Source: Paracoccaceae bacterium
Lineage (GTDB): Bacteria > Pseudomonadota > Alphaproteobacteria > Rhizobiales > Stappiaceae
NCBI GenBank assembly: GCA_013373445.1
Contig: JABXHV010000141.1
Location: forward strand, 1-33,172
Reading direction: 5' to 3'
Length of the DNA: 33,172 nt
How positions within the stretch are numbered: the first letter of the stretch is position 1; each line of letters begins with the position of its first letter. The translations under genes were made by a program, and so were the position numbers. Shown here one piece after another: positions 7,619-15,505 of the stretch. The notes below the pieces were generated by a model. That model was not told where the DNA came from, did not search any database, and saw nothing but the letters and a program-made list of their open reading frames with translations.

Positions 7619-8980
7619 ATGAGACTCTTGATCGTCGGAACCCTTGGAGGTCAGCTTACAAAAGCGAGCCAGATCGCCATGCAGCGCGGTGCGCAAGTCA
7701 CCCAGGCTGTCGATGTTGAGGGCGCGCTGAAAGTCCTTCGTTCCGGCCGTGGCGCTGACCTCCTAATGGTGGATGTCGGTTTGGACATCGCTTACCTTCT
7801 GGCGAAGCTCCAAGAAGAACGTGTACATGTTCCGATTGTTGCCTGTGGTGTCGAAACCGATGCTCAGGCGGCTGTTTCTGCCATTCGCGCAGGTGCAAAA
7901 GAATACATTCCGCTTCCACCCGATGCGGAGATGATTGCAGCGGTGTTGGCCGCTGTGGCCCAGGATCGCGGCGATCTGATTTACCGCGATGACGCCATGG
8001 CTTCCGTCGTGAAACTGGCGGAGCAAATCGCACCGTCAGATGCGTCCGTACTGATCACGGGTGAATCCGGTACGGGTAAGGAAGTCATTGCCAGGCATGT
8101 TCACAAATGTTCAAACCGCAAAGACAAGCCATTTATCTCTATAAACTGTGCGGCCATTCCCGAGCACCTTCTTGAATCCGAACTGTTTGGACACGAGAAG
8201 GGAGCTTTTACCGGCGCCGTTGCCCGTCGTATCGGTAAATTTGAAGAAGCAGACGGTGGAACGCTGCTGCTTGATGAAATCTCCGAAATGGATGTTCGTT
8301 TGCAGGCCAAGCTGTTGCGCGCCATCCAGGAGCGGGTCATTGACCGTGTCGGTGGCACACGGCCCGTGCCGGTCAATATTCGGATTTTGGCAACATCAAA
8401 CAGGGATCTGGCCGAAAGTGTTCGGCAAGGCAGTTTCCGCGAAGATCTGTTGTTTCGTTTGAATGTGGTGAACCTCAAGCTTCCGCCGCTGCGTGAACGT
8501 CCGGCAGATATTCTTGAGTTGGCGCATTTTTTCATCAAGCACTACGCTGAAGTCAACGGGGTTCAGCCATTGCCGTTTTCCCTCGAGGCGCGACAGGCAC
8601 TGACAATCAATCAGTGGCCTGGCAACGTTCGTGAGTTGGAAAACACGATGCACCGTGCCGTTCTTTTAGCTCACGGAGTGGAAATCGGGGTCGATGCGAT
8701 ACGTATGCCCGATGGCAGCCCGATTGTCGCATCGGCAGCCGGTCCGGCGTCGATCGCGGCGCAAGCCGCCGAAGCTGTTTCGCGCTCATTTGTTGGCAGG
8801 ACCGTTGCGGATGTTGAACGCGATCTAATCCTCGACACCCTGGACCATTGCCTTGGTAACAGGACCCATGCGGCGAAAATCTTGGGAATCTCAATTCGCA
8901 CATTGCGCAATAAGCTGAATCAATACACGGATGAAGGAACACAGGTTCCTGGCCCGGGTGAAGTTCGAGCTGGCTACTGA
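7619..8980 (+). CDS. flbD: Sigma-54-dependent flagellar regulator FlbD
   Basis: FlbD is an enhancer-binding activator that opens sigma-54 promoters of late flagellar genes and represses fliF. The 453 residues contain a receiver-like domain (1-115), an AAA+ domain (about 120-365) with Walker A GESGTGKE (148-155), the sigma-54-contacting GAFTGA loop (195-200) and LLLDEISEMD Walker B, and a C-terminal Fis-type helix-turn-helix (NRTHAAKILGISIRTLRNKL). The receiver keeps the phospho-acceptor position Asp52 but lacks the N-terminal acidic pair and the usual switch Lys before the Pro (it reads YIPLPPD). It is therefore atypical, as in Caulobacter FlbD, which responds to FliX. No fliX lies in the window. 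AGGAA precedes the ATG; the gene follows fliN by nine bases. Confidence 0.94.
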   Translation: MRLLIVGTLGGQLTKASQIAMQRGAQVTQAVDVEGALKVLRSGRGADLLMVDVGLDIAYLLAKLQEERVHVPIVACGVETDAQAAVSAIRAGAKEYIPLPPDAEMIAAVLAAVAQDRGDLIYRDDAMASVVKLAEQIAPSDASVLITGESGTGKEVIARHVHKCSNRKDKPFISINCAAIPEHLLESELFGHEKGAFTGAVARRIGKFEEADGGTLLLDEISEMDVRLQAKLLRAIQERVIDRVGGTRPVPVNIRILATSNRDLAESVRQGSFREDLLFRLNVVNLKLPPLRERPADILELAHFFIKHYAEVNGVQPLPFSLEARQALTINQWPGNVRELENTMHRAVLLAHGVEIGVDAIRMPDGSPIVASAAGPASIAAQAAEAVSRSFVGRTVADVERDLILDTLDHCLGNRTHAAKILGISIRTLRNKLNQYTDEGTQVPGPGEVRAGY

Positions 8981-9028
8981 CGTGAAAATTCGCCGGTTAT
9001 CGTCGAAGCGTCCATAACAGGAATTTAG

Positions 9029-11188
9029 ATGTCGGAAAGCACCGCTGACGAAAGCAATACATTAGCGCCGGGACAGGGCGACACGCCTGCTGCTGCCCGC
9101 GGCAACTGGCCGAGTGCATCCGAACTTCTGACGACTATGAAACGCGGCGACACCGGCCTTGCGGTTGGCGTTCTGGTCATTATGACCTTGCTGATCCTGC
9201 CGATGCCTCCGGTCGTCCTCGATATGTTCCTGGCAGTTTCGATCATCTTTTCGATCATGGTTTTGATGACGGGCTTGTTCATTCAAAAACCATTGGAATT
9301 CTCGTCCTTTCCGACCGTTCTGCTGATCTCCACGATGTTGCGGCTTGGCCTGAACATCGCATCTACACGTTTGATCCTTTCGAACGGGCATGAGGGCACG
9401 GCTGCGGCTGGAAATGTCATTCAGTCGTTCGGCAATCTGGTGATGGGCGGGAACTTCGTCATCGGGATCATCGTGTTTTCCATTTTGGTGATCGTGAACT
9501 TTGTCGTCATCACCAAGGGTTCAGGCCGTATCGCCGAAGTGGCTGCCCGTTTCACCTTGGATGCGATGCCCGGAAAGCAGATGGCCATCGACGCCGATCT
9601 GTCTGCAGGTCTCATAGATGAAGCCTCTGCGAGGGCAAGGCGCCGTGAGTTGGAAGATGAAAGCTCTTTCTTCGGGGCGATGGATGGTGCGTCAAAGTTT
9701 GTTCGCGGTGATGCCATCGCCGGTTTGTTGATTACATTCATCAACATCCTTGGAGGTATTTTCATCGGTGTTGCGCAGATGGACCTCTCGTTCTCGGAAG
9801 CGGCGAACAACTACACATTGTTGACGATTGGTGACGGTCTGGTGTCCCAGATTCCAGCGCTTATTGTTTCGACTGCAGCTGGTCTGCTGGTTTCCAAGGC
9901 CGGTGTCCAGGGTGCTGCCGACAAGGCGCTTGCGGAGCAGTTCACCGGCTACCCGAAGGCTCTTGGCATGTCGTCGGTTGTCATGGTGATCCTGTCGTTT
10001 TTGCCCGGTTTGCCCATGATCCCGTTCATGGGTCTGGCGGGTCTTGCCGCTTGGCTGGCGTTTCAGGCCAGTAACAAGAAGAAAGACGCCGCTGCTGTCG
10101 TTGCTCGAAAAGAGGCGATTGACGCCGCGCCTGCTCCGCCGCAGGAGCCGCCTATTACCGATGCATTGAAAATGGATGAGCTGCGCATCGAGCTGGGTTA
10201 TGCATTGCTACCGCTCATCAATGGTAAAGATCAGACTGCCGGTGACCAGCTTACCGAGCAGATCAAGGCGTTGCGTCGCCAGATCGCATCCGACATGGGT
10301 GTGATTATGCCGCCTGTTCGTATCTTGGATAATATTCAGCTTGCTTCCAATGACTACATTATCAAGGTCAAGGAGGTCGAGGCTGGGCGCGGTGTGCTCT
10401 ACCCGAACCATTATATGGTCATGGATCCTGCCGGTGGGCAGGTGAAGCTCCCAGGCACTCATACAACAGAGCCTACCTTCGGTCTGCCGGCCACCTGGGT
10501 TGATGGTCAATACCGTGAGGATGCGTCGCTTCGAGGTTACACTGTTGTCGACCCAGCAACCGTTCTGTCAACGCACTTGACTGAGACCATCAAGGCGAAC
10601 GTAGCCGAGCTTCTGACCTACGGCGATGTTCAAAAACTGCTCAAGGAAGTGTCCGGTGAGCAGGCCAAACTGGTCGATGACCTTATTCCGACGCATATCA
10701 CCGGCTCCGGAATTCAGCGTGTGCTTCAAACCTTGCTTGGCGAGCGTGTCTCGATTCGCGACCTCGGCACAATCCTTGAAGGTGTGTCAGAGGCGACTGG
10801 CATGACTCGCAACACTGATGTCATTGCTGAACATGTACGAACGCGTTTGGGGCGGCAGATTTGCGCGGCGAATCTGGCACCTGGCGGCTACCTACCGCTT
10901 ATCGCGATGACACCTGTCTGGGAGCAGGCGTTCATTGAGTCGATTGTCGGCGAGGGCGATGACCGTCAGTTGGCAATGGCGCCAAGCAAGCTGCAGGAGT
11001 TTGTTACGAAAGTGCGTGATGCATTCGAAACTGCTGCGCAGGCAGGCGAAGTGCCTGTCCTCTTGACGTCGCCACAGACGCGGCCATTTGTGCGTTCAAT
11101 TGTCGAAAGGTTCAGGGCTCATACAACCGTTATGAGCCAGAGCGAAGTGCATCCAAGGGTAAAGTTGAAGACGATTGGATCCATCTGA
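9029..11188 (+). CDS. flhA: Flagellar export gate protein FlhA
   Basis: FlhA is the large export-gate membrane protein of the flagellar type III system, forming a nonameric ring under the MS ring. At 719 residues it is full length. The N-terminal half has about eight membrane helices, including the conserved MLRLGLNIASTRLILSNG segment and the cytoplasmic FHIPEP loop between helices (DADLSAGLIDEASARARRRE). The C-terminal half (about 360-719) is the soluble domain that receives chaperone-substrate complexes. A 19-residue hydrophilic Ala/Pro/Gly-rich leader precedes the conserved part. AGGA lies six bases before the ATG. It is the last gene of the fliF operon; no clear terminator follows. Confidence 0.96.
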   Translation: MSESTADESNTLAPGQGDTPAAARGNWPSASELLTTMKRGDTGLAVGVLVIMTLLILPMPPVVLDMFLAVSIIFSIMVLMTGLFIQKPLEFSSFPTVLLISTMLRLGLNIASTRLILSNGHEGTAAAGNVIQSFGNLVMGGNFVIGIIVFSILVIVNFVVITKGSGRIAEVAARFTLDAMPGKQMAIDADLSAGLIDEASARARRRELEDESSFFGAMDGASKFVRGDAIAGLLITFINILGGIFIGVAQMDLSFSEAANNYTLLTIGDGLVSQIPALIVSTAAGLLVSKAGVQGAADKALAEQFTGYPKALGMSSVVMVILSFLPGLPMIPFMGLAGLAAWLAFQASNKKKDAAAVVARKEAIDAAPAPPQEPPITDALKMDELRIELGYALLPLINGKDQTAGDQLTEQIKALRRQIASDMGVIMPPVRILDNIQLASNDYIIKVKEVEAGRGVLYPNHYMVMDPAGGQVKLPGTHTTEPTFGLPATWVDGQYREDASLRGYTVVDPATVLSTHLTETIKANVAELLTYGDVQKLLKEVSGEQAKLVDDLIPTHITGSGIQRVLQTLLGERVSIRDLGTILEGVSEATGMTRNTDVIAEHVRTRLGRQICAANLAPGGYLPLIAMTPVWEQAFIESIVGEGDDRQLAMAPSKLQEFVTKVRDAFETAAQAGEVPVLLTSPQTRPFVRSIVERFRAHTTVMSQSEVHPRVKLKTIGSI

Positions 11189-11206
11189 AGAACCCGCCTT
11201 CTGTTT

Positions 11207-11470
11207 TCAAATCTGGATGTTAATGCGACTCATGGCAGCAATATTTGAAGTGTAGGTCCCCGACGAGCCATAGGTGAGCTGTTTGGTCAGCGATACACTG
11301 GCATTGGTCTGGTAGATTACGCTCGACAGATTGCTGCGCAAGGCTTGACCTTGCTGAATAGAGTTTTGCCTCTTCGCGGCCCAACCTTTGTTGTATTTGG
11401 TCCACTTGGAGGTTCTCATGCCGTTCGGGTTGTCTCTGTTCCTGGAGACGTAATTTCCTACTGGTGCCAT
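11207..11470 (-). CDS. Small hypothetical protein, convergent with flhA
   Basis: I do not recognise this 87-residue product. The frame has ordinary codon use for the region and gives a hydrophilic protein rich in Ser, Thr, Asn and Gln without Cys or membrane helix. A basic N-terminus (NGMRTSKWTKYNKGW) precedes a probable amphipathic helix around residues 33-60 and an AAMSRINIQI tail. It starts from a minus-strand ATG and ends 18 bases from the flhA stop. A near-consensus CtrA box (11495-11509) lies just upstream in its direction. Composition and position would suit a small flagellum-associated protein, but that is speculation. No clear ribosome site is seen. A shorter overlapping frame on the same strand looks less protein-like. 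Confidence 0.5.
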   Translation of the reverse strand: MAPVGNYVSRNRDNPNGMRTSKWTKYNKGWAAKRQNSIQQGQALRSNLSSVIYQTNASVSLTKQLTYGSSGTYTSNIAAMSRINIQI

Positions 11471-11494
11471 ACGCGCATTATGGAATGTTTATGG

Positions 11495-11509
11495 TTAACC
11501 AAATCTAAA
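11495..11509 (-). promoter_or_regulatory. Near-consensus CtrA box
   Basis: Read on the minus strand it is TTTA-GATTTGG-TTAA followed by CC, seven of eight consensus bases with the correct seven-base spacing. It lies 25 bases upstream of the small minus-strand ORF and 85 bases upstream of the GNAT gene on the plus strand, so either could be the target. Confidence 0.35.
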
Positions 11510-11594
11510 TGGATAAAACTGACGTCTTGGTTTGGTGATATTTGAACGGTAAGTGCTGTCGCAGTAGATATTGAATTAAAATGGGTAGGCTTGA

Positions 11595-12206
11595 ATGTCG
11601 AAACTTGCGTTGGATCTGGATGGATATACGGATTTACCGAATGGAAAGATTGCCTTCATCGTTACCTTTCTCGAGATGTATGAAAATCCGTCCATCGAAG
11701 TGACGCTTCGCAGTGATGTGCGACTGGAACCCTGGCTTGAGCCGGATCCAGCGGATTTCAAAAAACTGTTTCTCGAAATTGGTGAGGAGTGGCTATGGTT
11801 CGGACGTTTGACCATGTCCGACGAAGCTTTACGGGATCTTTTGTCCGAGCCTAAGCGAGAAGTCTTTTGTCTGATGGAAGGCGAGGAGCGGACTGGGCTC
11901 CTCGAACTTGATTATGCCGACCCGGAGAACGTCGAGATCGTGTATTTTGGTTTGACACCCTTTGCGATCGGGCATGGAAAGGGGCGTTGGCTGATGTCTC
12001 GCGCAATCGAAATGGCCTGGTCCCGTGCTGAAACCAAACGTCTTTGGCTTCATACCTGCACGGGGGACAGTCCTCAGGCACTGGGCTTCTACCGTTCATG
12101 TGGCTTCAAGCCTTACAAGCGTGCGATTGAGGTCGCCGATGACCCGCGCCATACAGGCGTATTGTCAAGCGATAAGGGACTTCACCTGCCTTTTCTACAG
12201 GATTAA
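11595..12206 (+). CDS. GNAT-family N-acetyltransferase
   Basis: The 203-residue protein has a GNAT fold in its C-terminal half: strand beta4 plus the acetyl-CoA loop read YFGLTPFAIGHGKGRWLMSR (GHGKGR fits the Q/R-x-x-G-x-G/A motif A), and SPQALGFYRSCGF is the motif B strand-helix. The N-terminal 85 residues are acidic and more variable and probably form the acceptor side. The substrate cannot be read from the sequence. The ATG at 11595 follows a weak GGTAGG. The gene stands alone; a weak hairpin with a T-rich tail follows its stop. Confidence 0.85.
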   Translation: MSKLALDLDGYTDLPNGKIAFIVTFLEMYENPSIEVTLRSDVRLEPWLEPDPADFKKLFLEIGEEWLWFGRLTMSDEALRDLLSEPKREVFCLMEGEERTGLLELDYADPENVEIVYFGLTPFAIGHGKGRWLMSRAIEMAWSRAETKRLWLHTCTGDSPQALGFYRSCGFKPYKRAIEVADDPRHTGVLSSDKGLHLPFLQD

Positions 12207-12209
12207 GAT

Positions 12210-12230
12210 ACTGAATTATCAGTTGGTTTT
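12210..12230 (+). terminator. Weak intrinsic terminator after the GNAT gene
   Basis: ACTGA (12210-12214) and TCAGT (12219-12223) form a five-base stem with an ATTA loop, followed by TGGTTTT. The stem is short and AT-rich, so this is a tentative call. Confidence 0.35.
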
Positions 12231-12385
12231 ATTCCTATCTCGCCACAATCCAAAATTGTTAACACCCATTAACCATTTGCTGTAGAATGGCAGTGGATGA
12301 GCTGTCTCAACGCTGTTATTGGGCTTTGTAGCCTGTAAGAGATCGTTAAGATTAAGTCATTGTTACGGTTATGGAGTCGGGCGGA

Positions 12386-12982
12386 ATGTCTGAAGTTCAG
12401 GACAATGTTGTGCCGCACACCAAGGTGCGGACGCTGCGTGAAGCGATTCGAAAGGTTCAGTTGGGTGAGACTGAACGTTCGGAGGTTGTCGTTGAACTGC
12501 AAGACAGCGAAAAGGCCCGTCTCGAGCTGTTGGCTGAAGAACTTCAGGATGTCTTCAAGGAAATCCCGGACGACGACGACCAGTTCTCGCTTCAGATCAT
12601 TGCGGGTTCGCGTCCACGCTTCTGGGTTGACGTTACCAGCTATGTTTCAGTCGGTGGAGATCGCAAGACCTATCGTTTCCTCAAGGATACGCGTCTGGGC
12701 CTCACGGTGATTCTCGAAACGGCAAATGTCGATGATATGGCTGACTGTCTAACCGAATATATTGCAGAGCGGATTCTCGAACGGGAAAAGGCTCTGGAAG
12801 GTGATTGGTTGAACAATCGTCTTCGGGACATTGCCGTTGATCGTTACGGTGAAGGCAAGAAAGCAAAGAGAGCTGGAGCCTTTGGTCTTTGGCTTGCTGT
12901 TGCCCTGGCCTTCGTTTTGGGCATTTCTGTCAGCTTCGTCGGCCTCGTCGGCTACGCCTGGTTTGCCAATCCGCTTGGATAG
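12386..12982 (+). CDS. Hypothetical protein with C-terminal membrane anchor
   Basis: No family is recognised. The 198-residue product is mostly soluble and charged: an N-terminal helix (TLREAIRKVQLGE), a Glu-rich segment with an acidic DDDD patch near residue 58, a central beta-rich domain (RPRFWVDVTSYVSVGGDRKTYR), a helical stretch ending in a basic KKAKR, and one strong membrane helix at about residues 170-192. It is probably a tail-anchored inner-membrane protein facing the cytoplasm. The ATG at 12386 is preferred because GGAG lies nine bases before it, while the in-frame ATG at 12371 has no ribosome site. TTAA-N6-TTAACC about 110 bases upstream resembles a CtrA site with wrong spacing. 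It is convergent with the phosphoesterase. Confidence 0.82.
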   Translation: MSEVQDNVVPHTKVRTLREAIRKVQLGETERSEVVVELQDSEKARLELLAEELQDVFKEIPDDDDQFSLQIIAGSRPRFWVDVTSYVSVGGDRKTYRFLKDTRLGLTVILETANVDDMADCLTEYIAERILEREKALEGDWLNNRLRDIAVDRYGEGKKAKRAGAFGLWLAVALAFVLGISVSFVGLVGYAWFANPLG

Positions 12983-12990
12983 GTTTTGCT

Positions 12991-13902
12991 TTATTGTGGA
13001 ATGATAATCGGTGTTGTGCCGAGTGTCTTGATATTTTGATCCTGACCAAATCCACGCTCGGTCATCTCACAACTCCAATCTCCATCAGTTCTTGAAATTG
13101 AAAACAGATTGTATCTGGCCGCAGGTTTTTTACCGCCCGGACCGTTGCTGGCAGAGGGAACGCCAATGACGGGGACCAGCCCCTTTGGTCCGTCGATGGT
13201 TGCACGGCTGTCAATGTGTGTGTGACCATGCAGGATCAGCTCGGCGCCTGTCTGCTTGATAACCGCCCTTAACCGGGAGCTGTCAGACAGACGCTTGTGC
13301 ATATGAGTGGCGCGTCGAAACGGTGGGTGGTGGATCATTACGACGCGAAAGAGATTTCTTTCACCGAGATCATTGAGAATGTGGCGCAGTCTTCTGGTCT
13401 GTTTGCTGCCGACGCGTCCTGTTGCGAACCAAGGTGCTGATGCGCGTGCTGTAGATACGCCGATCAGCGCTACATCGCCTCTCTGACGAATGTATGGAAA
13501 GCTGTTCGCGCCTGGCTGCAAATCATCAAACTCGGGATCGCCATTCATATAGCCGTCCCATGCAGCCCGCGCTTTTTTCAGCGCGCCAGGTACATAGGCG
13601 TCATGATTTCCCGGAACCACGGAAACGTCGTATGGCTTACCAAGTTCTTCCAGCCACTGCCGTGCTCCGATGATTTCCAAAGGCAAGGCAATGTTCACCA
13701 GGTCTCCGCTAACTGCAATATGATCAGGAGTTTGTTCTTTCATGTCAGCAACAAGCTGATCGAGCCAGTTGCCGGTCATAAAACGTGCCCTGTTCCGCTT
13801 CCAGTTGGCATATCCAAGGATACGCTTTGAAAGCAGTTGCAGCAGTTTGGGATCTGGAAGAGGCCCGAGATGCGGATCCGACATGTGAGCGAGTTTCAAC
13901 AT
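12991..13902 (-). CDS. Calcineurin-like metallophosphoesterase
   Basis: All five metallophosphoesterase blocks are present in the 303-residue product: DPH near the N-terminus (Asp9, His11), GDLVN (Asp67), GNHD (Asn99, His100), HHPP (His191) and GHTH (His227, His229). These residues bind a two-metal centre for phosphoester hydrolysis. There is no signal peptide, so it is probably cytosolic. The class resembles Icc/CpdA-type and related phosphodiesterases, but the substrate is not predictable. I take the ATG at 13902 because AGAAG lies nine bases before it; an ATG three codons upstream (13911) sits directly on that site. It runs toward the tail-anchored protein gene with only eight bases between the stops. 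Confidence 0.88.
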   Translation of the reverse strand: MLKLAHMSDPHLGPLPDPKLLQLLSKRILGYANWKRNRARFMTGNWLDQLVADMKEQTPDHIAVSGDLVNIALPLEIIGARQWLEELGKPYDVSVVPGNHDAYVPGALKKARAAWDGYMNGDPEFDDLQPGANSFPYIRQRGDVALIGVSTARASAPWFATGRVGSKQTRRLRHILNDLGERNLFRVVMIHHPPFRRATHMHKRLSDSSRLRAVIKQTGAELILHGHTHIDSRATIDGPKGLVPVIGVPSASNGPGGKKPAARYNLFSISRTDGDWSCEMTERGFGQDQNIKTLGTTPIIIPQ

Positions 13903-13911
13903 GCGCCGCAT

Positions 13912-14487
13912 CTTCTAAGCTATCTGTATAAGGTCAAGTGAAAAGTTCAACTTCACCTTGTCGTTTGCCGAATATCCGGCAAACGCATTTCGTCAGACTG
14001 ATAAATCAGTTTGCTGCAAAAGTGGAAAGCGCAGCAGCAATGCGTGGGTTGCTCAGGTCAACAGCTGGCTTCCAGTTGTATGAACGACGAGCGAAGCGTT
14101 TGGTCAAATATGCGCGAAGCATGACAGATCTCATTATGTAAAGTCGGTGCGAAGACCGAACTGTTTCGAACGTCTGATTTTTCATCAGATGAGGCGAATA
14201 TATGTGCAATTAGAAAAAGAGCTAGAGACGTTTAGGCGGGGCTGGAATGCAATCTGCGCATAGCTTCGCCCCAACTAGCAGCGCAATCAATCAACCAAAT
14301 TTCGCCAAATCGCTGCGTTTCTAAGGGTAAAGACCTGAAATCTAATGTGTAATTCTGAGAGGGTCTTGACTTTGGAGGCGCTGAAAAATGCGGGGTTTGA
14401 CGCCTGAATTACTGCACTATCGTTGTGCATGTTTGATTTTATGATTAATAATTATTCAAAACTATGATTTGAATACTGAGCAAGTTC
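13912..14487. other. Long intergenic region with several inverted repeats
   Basis: No convincing gene is seen. Short frames exist on both strands (13938-14141 plus; 14006-14209 minus, with a start at 14134 also possible), neither with a ribosome site. The stretch is rich in inverted repeats: CGTTTGCCG/CGGCAAACG (13962-13985, nine pairs, six-base loop), ACTGAT/ATCAGT (13997-14010), TCGGT/ACCGA (14144-14159), TCTGAT/ATCAGA (14173-14189), and an imperfect GTGAA/TTCAC repeat near 13939-13957. None has a T-run. The right part (14340-14480) is AT-rich and may contain the end of the yqjG transcript. Confidence 0.4.
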
Positions 14488-14497
14488 GCCACGCCTC

Positions 14498-14517
14498 AAG
14501 AAAACTTCTACAAGAAG
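14498..14517 (-). terminator. Terminator of yqjG inside a larger stem
   Basis: On the minus strand CTTCT-TGT-AGAAG is followed by TTTTCTT, starting about 23 bases after the yqjG stop. A wider imperfect stem, GCCACGCCTC (14488-14497) against GAGACGTGGC (14524-14533), nine of ten pairs, encloses it, so the whole transcript end can fold as one long hairpin. Confidence 0.55.
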
Positions 14518-14539
14518 CCTCTCGAGACGTGGCCCAATT

Positions 14540-15505
14540 TTATTTGAAGCGCGTCCTGTCGTGGGGGTCGCTTAGGTGCAGTTCCGGTCCGAGCGGGACG
14601 ATGCCAGTCGGATTGATGGTATCGTGCGAGCCGTAATAGTGCTGCTTGATAACGTCCATCTTTACGGTCTCTTCAACGCCTGGAACCTGATAGAGCTCTT
14701 TGAGATAGTTGAAGAGATTTGGATAGTCCTCAATGCGTTTCAGGTTGCATTTGAAGTGACCGACATAAACGGGATCGAAGCGAAGCAGCGTGGTGAAGAG
14801 CCGCCAATCGGCTTCGGTGATCTGTTCGCCTGCCAGATAACGTTGTTTTCCCAGGCGGTCTTCGAGGAAATCTAGTGTTTCAAAGAGTTCATCAAAGGCT
14901 TCTTCATATGCTTTGGCAGTCGTTGCAAAGCCTGCTTTGTAAACGCCGTTGTTGACCGTCTTATAGACCCGGTCGTTGAGCTCATCAATTTGGTCACGCA
15001 AATGCTCTGGATAGAAATCCAGATCAGAGCCCGTCAAGTCATTGAACGCGGTGTTGAACATGCGGATGATTTCAGACGACTCGTTTGAAACAATCGTGTT
15101 GGTCTTCTTGTCCCAAAGAACTGGAACAGTGGCGCGTCCTGTGTAGTCGGACTTGGCTGCCTTATAGACTTGCCACATGTAATCGGCGTTCAGGATCGGG
15201 TCTGGCGTTTCAAATGTCCAACCGTTCTCCAACATCAAGGGCTCGACAGCGCTAACCTCGATATGGTCTTCGAGCTTCTTCAAGGCACGAAAGATCAGTG
15301 TCCGATGTGCCCATGGACAGGCGTAAGAGACATAAAGATGATAACGGCCGGATTCAGCCTTAAATCCTGAATCGCCTGTCGGTCCAGCAGATCCATCTGA
15401 AGTGATCCAGTTTCTAAAACTCGAATCCTGACGAACAAAGTGACCATCTGTCGACTCGGTATCATACCATTTGTCGACCCATTTTCCTTCAACAAGTAAT
15501 CCCAT
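14540..15505 (-). CDS. yqjG: Glutathionyl-hydroquinone reductase YqjG
   Basis: This Xi-class glutathione transferase (ECM4/YqjG family) reduces glutathionyl-hydroquinones to free hydroquinones using glutathione. The 321 residues carry the catalytic CPWAHR motif with Cys63 at the same number as in E. coli YqjG, a thioredoxin-like N-terminal domain ending with the cis-Pro region ATVPVLWD and NESSEIIRMF, and an all-helical C-terminal domain containing ITEADWRLFTTLLRFDPVYVGHFKCN. The length is normal and there is no signal peptide, so it is cytosolic. AGAGGA precedes the ATG on the minus strand. It appears monocistronic with its own terminator. Confidence 0.94.
   Translation of the reverse strand: MGLLVEGKWVDKWYDTESTDGHFVRQDSSFRNWITSDGSAGPTGDSGFKAESGRYHLYVSYACPWAHRTLIFRALKKLEDHIEVSAVEPLMLENGWTFETPDPILNADYMWQVYKAAKSDYTGRATVPVLWDKKTNTIVSNESSEIIRMFNTAFNDLTGSDLDFYPEHLRDQIDELNDRVYKTVNNGVYKAGFATTAKAYEEAFDELFETLDFLEDRLGKQRYLAGEQITEADWRLFTTLLRFDPVYVGHFKCNLKRIEDYPNLFNYLKELYQVPGVEETVKMDVIKQHYYGSHDTINPTGIVPLGPELHLSDPHDRTRFK

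Noticed and set aside
11220-11405. Second minus-strand frame overlapping the small gene by flhA
   Set aside because: The longer frame has better composition and a natural end; this one ends in a Cys/His-rich stretch unlike a typical protein.
12261-12277. CtrA box before the tail-anchored protein gene
   Set aside because: TTAA-N6-TTAA has the wrong spacing and lies in AT-rich sequence, so it was not listed as a site.
13962-13985. FlbD site at the strong palindrome in the gap
   Set aside because: Its halves are in the opposite order (TTTGCCG...CGGCAAA) to the two flagellar palindromes, and no flagellar gene is near.
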